NCBI GenBank assembly: GCA_025766275.1 | Contig: JAFKAC010000003.1 | Location: forward strand, 1,612,001 to 1,676,000 | Origin: Lactarius indigo | Taxonomy: Eukaryota > Basidiomycota > Agaricomycetes > Russulales > Russulaceae | DNA: 64,000 nucleotides | Direction: 5' to 3' | In this document: one piece after another, positions 57,785-64,000 of the stretch | Layout: every line of letters begins with the position of its first letter | Numbering within the stretch: the stretch's first letter is position 1 | Translations under genes and position numbers: made by a program | Notes under the pieces: model-generated | What the model was told of the DNA's origin: nothing | Seen by the model: the letters and a program-made list of their open reading frames with translations, nothing else | Databases searched by the model: none

Positions 57785-60083
57785 TTACTCAATAACCCAA
57801 CGAGACCGTCCAACAGTTGACTCGGTTGTCGTCACAGTGGAAGAACTCGATGTGCTGTGTTGGCTGCCCGCGCGGGTCAACGACCGGGTAGACCCAGAAT
57901 AAACTCTCTCAGGGGACGCTGGGTGTACCGCAGAAGGTGACTCGATGTCGACGCGTTGGACGAACGGCGCCGCTGATCGATCGAAAAATTGAGGGCCCAG
58001 ATGGAGTCCCATTTGGCCAGGCGCACGGGTCTCAGCGCTTGGCTCGAATGTAGCCGAAAATGTTGGAACAGGGTGCTCCGTGGATGGGAAGTCAACTTTC
58101 TCATCGTAGGCGTTTCCCTCGACTGGCCTAGCTTGGATGAAGCTATCGTCAGCAAGCGGCTCTTGAGCATTTACTAGGAGATGTTCAGCACAAAAGGTAA
58201 CGAGGGTATAGTGATTCTCTCACAGTAGTTGGGTAGGCCCTTATCGAAGTTTAGGCGGCACATGATACCGACTACGAGATCGATAATGGCAAGAACGGCC
58301 GAGAGTGTCGCCATCGAGGCGAAAAAGGTCCATTGGACGAAAGTCCAGCGGAATGTTGTCGAATCGAACATTAGGCCCCAACCGATGACATATAGAGCGG
58401 AGAGGACGAGGAACAGCGCCATCGGATACTTCGACTCCTTCCTCGCAGCGAACCAACCCTAGAAAGCGTATTAATATGACTCAGTGAAGACATACGTAGC
58501 GACGAACCATCAAAAGCCAAGGAATGAGTAGCTACAAATCCTAAGTTAGCGAGTGTCATATACAAAAAGCTAACAACTTACAGAGAGGACGATCACCAAA
58601 ACTGTCTCATAAACCTTTGATTGGGTAGCCATGACGGCAATGGCACCGTTGCAGAGTTGATCGAGCCAAAGAGCCACCGCTGTAATAACGAAGAACAGTG
58701 AAAGCTGAATAACGATGGATAGAGTCAGGATGAGCTTGTAGATCTTGTTGATCGTCCTGGAGGCGCCAACGCGCTTGAAAGTTTGCCATCCGAACGACTA
58801 GCGAGAAATTCCACGTTAGCTGTGCCATTTAAAATTACTCTAATGCACGGTCACCTTGACAAGCTTGAATGATAGGTAGCAGGAAACAAACAAAGCCGCC
58901 GCGCTGAAAGCCAGACTTGGGATTTCGGCGCGAGCACGTGACTGCCAGTAACTTGGTAGAAGATTGATTTTACAGGCGCCGTCGGTTGTTAGCCTTTTGA
59001 AGTCCTGGTGGAACCTATCTGTGTTGTAAATTTGGAAAGCGCCCCATGCCGTTGCGGAAAGGTGTGTGAGAGTGGCTGCGATGCTAAATCCACGTGGATA
59101 AGAGACAGAAATTCACAAGGAGATTCAGGACCGCAAGGTAGACCCAGACATACATGTGAGGGATCGATTCATTGAGCAGAGCAACTAAGGACATTCCTAG
59201 CACCCATAATTGGAAGCCAATAAACGTGATGTCTTCGCGCTTTGTGTTTTTTAGTCTGGGTAGTGTTGAATTTATTAGCCTTATTGCCAGCGGGGGAAAA
59301 CCTAGCTTACGTCTGCACAGGCCAATTGAGGGCAACAAGACATTTGTTGTCTAGCGTGACGTTCTTCCCATCGAAACCGAAACCTTGCAATGTGACACCC
59401 GTCTGGCCATTTAACGCGATCGCGCTAAAGTTAGCTATATTGACTTGAGGTTTTGGGGCAAACTCCCTCTTTCCCGTGAATTGATGCGGCTCAGAAGCTG
59501 AGAGAGGTGTAGAAGACGAATGTTTGTGGGTGGATGTGGATGATGGCATGGGTGACGAAGTTGGAGTGATTGAAGATGAAGAAGTAAATGTGAGAGTGGC
59601 GTTGTTCCCGCTGCCAAGTTTCAATTCGTCGGATCTACCATCGCCTGTTCCACCAATCGTCCCATTCCAAACAACCCGACAAGATTCGGTGCTGAGTGAA
59701 TTCGGGACATGGTCACAAAAGCGGAGTTGCGATCCAAGGACAAAGAATCCAGACACGGTTGCGTCGCCAGTGTGGATAAGTCCGGAGAGGAAGTCAGCAG
59801 CTTGCTTGTTGACGGAAAACGCCTGAACCTGGAAGACGACCTGAACTGCACAATGAAGGATGGAAAAGACAAAATAGAGGGTTGCAATCCGTGAGGCGGT
59901 GACCCTGTCCCACTGAGAAAGAAGGTATCAGAGGGTGTAAACGGACCCACTGGGTGACCTTCCGTTGTCACTGAGAAACAGTGCAGAATTATTGGTCCAC
60001 CAGGAGCGGAAGAGTCACCCAGCGACAATGGAAGGAGAACGCACGACGAGCTTCAGGTTGGGTGGTAATGGAACCAGACGCAT
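57785..60083 (-). CDS. Multi-spanning integral membrane protein, orphan
   Basis: No named family is recognised. The likely start is MRLVPLPPNLKLVVRSP at 60083, with the first intron not fully settled. About seven hydrophobic segments follow: RIATLYFVFSILHCAVQVVF, FIGFQLWVLGMSLVALL, VYLAVLNLLVNFCLL, LAFSAAALFVSCYLSF, LILTLSIVIQLSLFFVI, MALFLVLSALYVIGWGLMF and TLSAVLAIIDLVVGIMC. Between the first two lies a Ser/Thr-rich, probably extracellular loop with N-glycosylation sites (NATL, NVTL). The C-terminal cytosolic tail of about 120 residues is Ser/Thr-rich and ends RSRWVIE. The layout suggests a receptor or sensor, but this is only topology. Confidence 0.62.
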
Positions 60084-60424
60084 CGCAGAAAAACTTCCTT
60101 GCACTACCCTATGGTAAGTACAAGGACACGGAAATCGATGAGGGTGCCAAGGTACCTGAGCGGAAACACACCGAATCGCGACTTTAGAGAAAGAAGGGCC
60201 ACTGGGGCATATACAAAAGTAAAGAAAGACGAGGCAACTCCCCGAGCTGCAAAAGAATGGAAAGTGAAAGAAAGGACAGCCAAGACGGCCCAGCCGAATG
60301 AGCGTTGGAGAAAGAAAGGTGGGCGTGGGTGTGGACGGTGAGCGACTGCATTGGGATGGCTGCATGACAACGAGATAATGACAATTGGGGTCCCACAGTC
60401 GTCGTCAAGCGATCAATGAGAACT
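60084..60424. other. Intergenic region
   Basis: About 340 bp upstream of the membrane-protein start and downstream of TFC3. No gene is seen. Confidence 0.4.
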
Positions 60425-63400
60425 TCATTTCGCCACGCCAGTGTGATACCATCTCCGATCACCTAAGAACCAAAACACCTCTTTCTCTTGTTTTTCCCTC
60501 ACCGGAACCAATCCCACTTCCCAGATCCGCTCATTCGTTCGTTCCCTTCGCCGCAAGAAGCCGTCATCACAAAGCTGTCGTAACGCGTCGATCACTTCAG
60601 CGCCGTCATATACAGATCGCAACCGCCATATAATCTCAGCCTGCATGACCCCCACGGAGATGAGTTGGTTTCTCACGACGCTTCGGCTCAAGCGCTTACC
60701 TGGGAGATACCCGGTCTAAACACAACAGTTCCAATCACTGCTCGCAACGCGGCGCGCCACGTTTCCCATACTTTCTCCCCCGTCGAGTTTAACCATCGAC
60801 GTGGGAGTACATTTATCCGGGGATCCTCGTTGACTACGACCGTCCAAGGAGCTGACTGACTCGATAACACGATGCGTGGCTGAACGTGACCCACGCGAAC
60901 AACGAGAGGTACGGTGTTGTCCATCAGAGATTCTAACACAGATACCATGCATTCTATATCGTCTTTCCCCATGGACTTTGTCTGGTTGGATTAAGCGTGT
61001 CGAATATCAAAGTGTTAAAGAGTGCTTACCACAAGAGTATTCATGTCGAGACCGGCAGGGCCCGCCGCCTCAAGGGTATTGAGAACGTGTCGGCATGCTT
61101 CCCGCTCCTTCACATTGGATCGGGCGAACCATCCGCCAAGCGCGAGGTCCAAGCATGAGTTACAGTCCACCAAACCGTCGGAATACTTTCGACAGCAAGC
61201 GGCTATACCCTCAAGGGTTTTGCCATGTCCAGCGTTGTTGCCATCCTTTTCAGACAAAGGGGTCTGAACCCTACTCTCGGTGACATCGTCCGCGTCCGAC
61301 GCGCTCTCAAAACGTGCAAATATTGTGGTCTCGATGTGATCGTCATCTAAGTCGGTAGACTCCCTTCACTGGTAGAACAGTAAAAAAGCCAATTTGGACT
61401 CACCAGCTTTTTTGCTGTTCCAGTCGATCTCGGTGCGGGCCGCCTTGGCGTCCGCGATATCAACCCTGAAATCTACCTGAGGCACAACATTCAATCCATC
61501 TCATCTCACTAGTTCGACGATGAGACTTACAAGACCTTCTGACGTTATTTGTGCGAGCATCGCAAGGTCACCATCCGAAGCTGACAACGGCCACTCCCTC
61601 CAACCATCACGATCTCTGCAGAGTGTATCCAGGGTTGTCGCGTCCTGAAACAAATCTTGCACTATGGAACCACCGAGAGCGTTCTGGTTGCTTCACGAAA
61701 GGTCAGATATCGAAAGTAGGTCAGTGGCGAAATTACATTTCTGAGATTTTAAGAGTTCGGCCTGGTTTAGGTTTGTTGGGATCTTTGACGAGCTTCGAAA
61801 GAACGCCTCGGCTGAGGAGGTTGTCTTTCGCCCTCGACACCAGTTGCTCCTCCCCCACAGAGCGTAGCAAGTTCGCTGCTCTCAGAGGATCATAATCCTC
61901 GCTTGGCGTCCCGAAGACCACCTTCCGACTTGTTAGTGGCACGCATCTCTGTGAGGCAGGGGTACAACAACCTTTAGAGCTGCTTCGGCTACCTGTATCT
62001 CTCTTTCGCCGTTTGCATCAGATATTGGCATTTCTTGTGATTCGGTAGTGAATGCTAATTGCAAGAGCCCTTTTTCGCGATTCGAGTCGATCCTCGAATC
62101 CCATAGAAATTCCCAAGTCGGATTGTCATTCGGCTGGACTCTCACGTCCCACGACGACTGTAGTGCGGATACCGTCTCTGGAAGTATGAAACTTGTGGCC
62201 GTTTCCTGAAAACCGACCCGCCTCAAGTCTTTGGTTAGACAGAAACGATGTGATTGAGAGGTGGCGCAGAACGCACAATGCATTCTTGTCAACAAAACGC
62301 CGGAGAAATTGTAGGTGCTTGATGAGATCAAAGTTTGATTGATTTCGGGGGTTTGGGTCCGGAAGATGTTCGGTGCCTCGATATTGTTTCCATAGACGAG
62401 TCCATTGTTCTTCTAAGCGCCTCATGTATATTTCGTTGCTTTGGAGTTCCCTCAGGCTTGCTACGCGTTGGCGCACTGAGTTCTTTGGGACCGCCGGGAA
62501 GATTTGACTTAACGCGAACCAGTCCATACGAGTACCTGTCTCCCTTGAACGCACTCTGAGAATGGCACTAGCATCCTGCGCTAATTCGTCATAGTCCTTG
62601 TTCCATTGGAAGCGACTCCTCCGATGCGTTTGGTCGTCGTCGTTGCCATTTCCGTCTTCCAAATTTGCTGTGAGCACAGACAAATAAGGGTCTTAATTAT
62701 ATCCAGGCGAACTAAGATTCTCACCGTCCTTGCTTTTCTTTGACTTGCGTTTCTTATTTCCTGCATCCTCGCGTGCTGGTCCTTGCTCCGTGATAAGTTG
62801 CTCTATTGTCTTCCCAGGTTGACTCGCTACTATCGGGGGAAGTCCAGCGGGGGGCAATGGAGTTGCAAGACCTGCTGGTGGTGGGGCCGCTAGGGGAACA
62901 GACGCAAGACTCCGAGAAGGTCGCGCTAAAACCGTTCGCTGCGCAAAGGGCAGGACTCTCTTCGCCGCACTTTCAAGATCCCTGATGGCGTCCCGCACTT
63001 CCTCTTCCCATCTGCTCTTGTCGCTGGAAACGCCGGATTGCAAGTACCGCTTGCGGACTCGCGCAACCCTGATCGCCGCTGCACCTTCCAGTGCGTGGGG
63101 GTGAACGGCCTTCAATATAGCCCCCCATTCTCGCTCTTTGCGCATCTTCTCACCTGCGACCTTTTGTGCAAGCAGCTCCTTCGCCTGTGCGATCTTCCCG
63201 GTGTGTTCCTCGTCTTGATCGTTCTCCAGAGTGAGAAGGTTAACCTTGTCGAGCCCTCGCTGTTGAGCAATGCGCTCCTTCTCAAGGAAGTCTTTCACGA
63301 CTGACAAAGGCGCGCTGATAGTCCACGAGATCCTTTCCAAGTCGAGATTACTCTCCTCGTCTCGTAGGGGTGAGTCGCTCATTTGCCGGGAGATGCATCG

Positions 63401-64000
63401 CTTCAGGTACTGACGCTGGTGCCAAGATAGGTCGTATATCCTATTCCAAGAGGTGTCACGGTTAATAAAGCGCGCAAAGGCTGGGTCTGGTGTGATCGAC
63501 TGAGAAGGGCCGCCTTGCGTTGCACTTTGAGCAAATGTCTTGCTCTCACAAGCGAGTTGCAACTCCCCCCAGTAATTTAGCGCATCAGAGCGAGTGCGCA
63601 CGGAAACAATCTTCCAGAAAGGAGGTGATTCGGTGGACAACGCCCAGAGGTGTAATGGTGCATCGTGTTTGAAAAGCCAAAAGTCCGGCGCAGAGCGATA
63701 GCTGATTGGTGACACATTGCCCGTAAAAGGCTCAAATGATGAAGGTACGGCGTTGCTCGATTCGGAGTCTGTTGAATGGTCCTGAGAACGAGTTGGTTGT
63801 AAGGGGACAATTAGGTTCAATTGGTGCAGAATAACGAAAAGCTCGAGCAAGCGCTCCCTAGAACGCGAACGTGCTATCTGAAGCAGTGTTTGCAGGGACT
63901 GTGGCAAGTCTTTGACCGGCGTTCGCCGACCCTCCTCAGTCGACAGGAGTTGAGAAAGTTCGTCGCTGTGGACAGGCAGTGGATATAAGGGAGCAGTACA
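60425..64000 (-). CDS. TFC3: TFC3-like TFIIIC B-block-binding subunit, 3' part
   Basis: Tfc3 (tau138) recognises the B box of tRNA genes in TFIIIC for RNA polymerase III. The reading frame is open to the right edge, so the N-terminus is missing. A long first exon holds DLSWHQRQYLKRCISRQMSD and a basic tail KKRKSKKSKD. Across an intron comes the Myb-like block RSRFQWNKDYDELAQDASAI and FPAVPKNSVRQRVASLRE. Winged-helix segments follow, including LLRSVGEEQLVSRAKDNLLS and EGIAACCRKYSDGLVDC. Near the end are LPRRWLNSTGEKVWETWRAA, VVFRPGIS and AEIIWRLRSVYDGAEVIDAL, ending RRWYHTGVAK. Several short introns join in frame. The family call rests on the last blocks and overall layout. Confidence 0.84.

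Noticed and set aside
1..64000. Mobile elements, CRISPR arrays, bacterial operons, RIP-type decay
   Set aside because: No terminal repeats, transposase, reverse transcriptase, spaced direct repeats or strong C-to-T mutation pattern were noticed. Gene structure is plainly eukaryotic.

Overview
The window is eukaryotic nuclear DNA from a filamentous fungus, most likely a basidiomycete of the Agaricomycetes type. Almost every gene is cut by many short introns (about 48 to 70 nt, GT..AG with CTRAC/CTAAT-like branch points). Genes are packed at about one per 2.3 kb on both strands. The recognisable families (SSK2-type MAPKKK, CDC11-type septin, IES1, TFC3, UPS1, SIKE-like STRIPAK subunit) are those of a free-living fungus. 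I saw no transposon, CRISPR array, rRNA or tRNA, and no sign of horizontal transfer. The genus cannot be told from the sequence.

Layout. 1-8.4 kb: a partial proline-rich protein (-), an R3H/RRM-like protein (-) divergent from a SIKE/FGFR1OP2-like coiled-coil protein (+), a large serine-rich orphan (-) and a putative helix-turn-helix DNA-binding orphan (-). 8.5-16.8 kb: the exosome cofactor helicase SKI2 (-), a LaeA/UMTA-like methyltransferase (-), a doubtful small gene (+) and the ESCRT factor IST1 (-). 17.3-24.6 kb: an SH3-REM-CDC25 RasGEF (+), a Rab5 GTPase (-) and a Mei2-like RRM/RGG protein (+). 25-36.2 kb: mitochondrial MutS homologue MSH1 (-) head to head with a CDC11-type septin (+), a large MIT-domain-like protein (+) and INO80 subunit IES1 (-). 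36.2-37.8 kb: a poorly resolved stretch with small spliced ORFs. 37.8-50.1 kb: an alpha/beta hydrolase with long disordered segments (-), a CST26-like acyltransferase (+), TIM8 (-), the Rab6/Ypt6 GEF subunit RIC1 (-), UPS1/PRELI (-) and a PhnP-like metallo-beta-lactamase-fold hydrolase (-). 51-64 kb: the DRG1/RBG1 GTPase (-) almost touching the HOG-pathway MAPKKK SSK2 (+), a multi-spanning membrane protein (-) and the 3' part of the TFIIIC subunit TFC3 (-), which runs off the right edge.

The genes are mostly unrelated housekeeping loci rather than an operon-like cluster. Loose themes are endosomal and Golgi traffic (IST1, Rab5, RIC1), mitochondrial phospholipid and import biology (acyltransferase, TIM8, UPS1, plus MSH1) and Ras/HOG signalling (RasGEF, SSK2).

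Two things deserve attention. First, several strongly conserved genes (SKI2, Rab5, DRG1, MSH1, the methyltransferase, the hydrolase) carry single-base frame breaks inside otherwise well-conserved coding sequence, many beside short homopolymers. Residual consensus indels are the most economical explanation, and the products below are described as the intact genes they most probably represent. Second, splicing is unusual in places: several GC-AG introns (three in the Mei2-like gene alone) and two 6-nt microexons. Intron and exon boundaries were worked out by eye from frame, splice consensus and remembered family conservation. No search was run.
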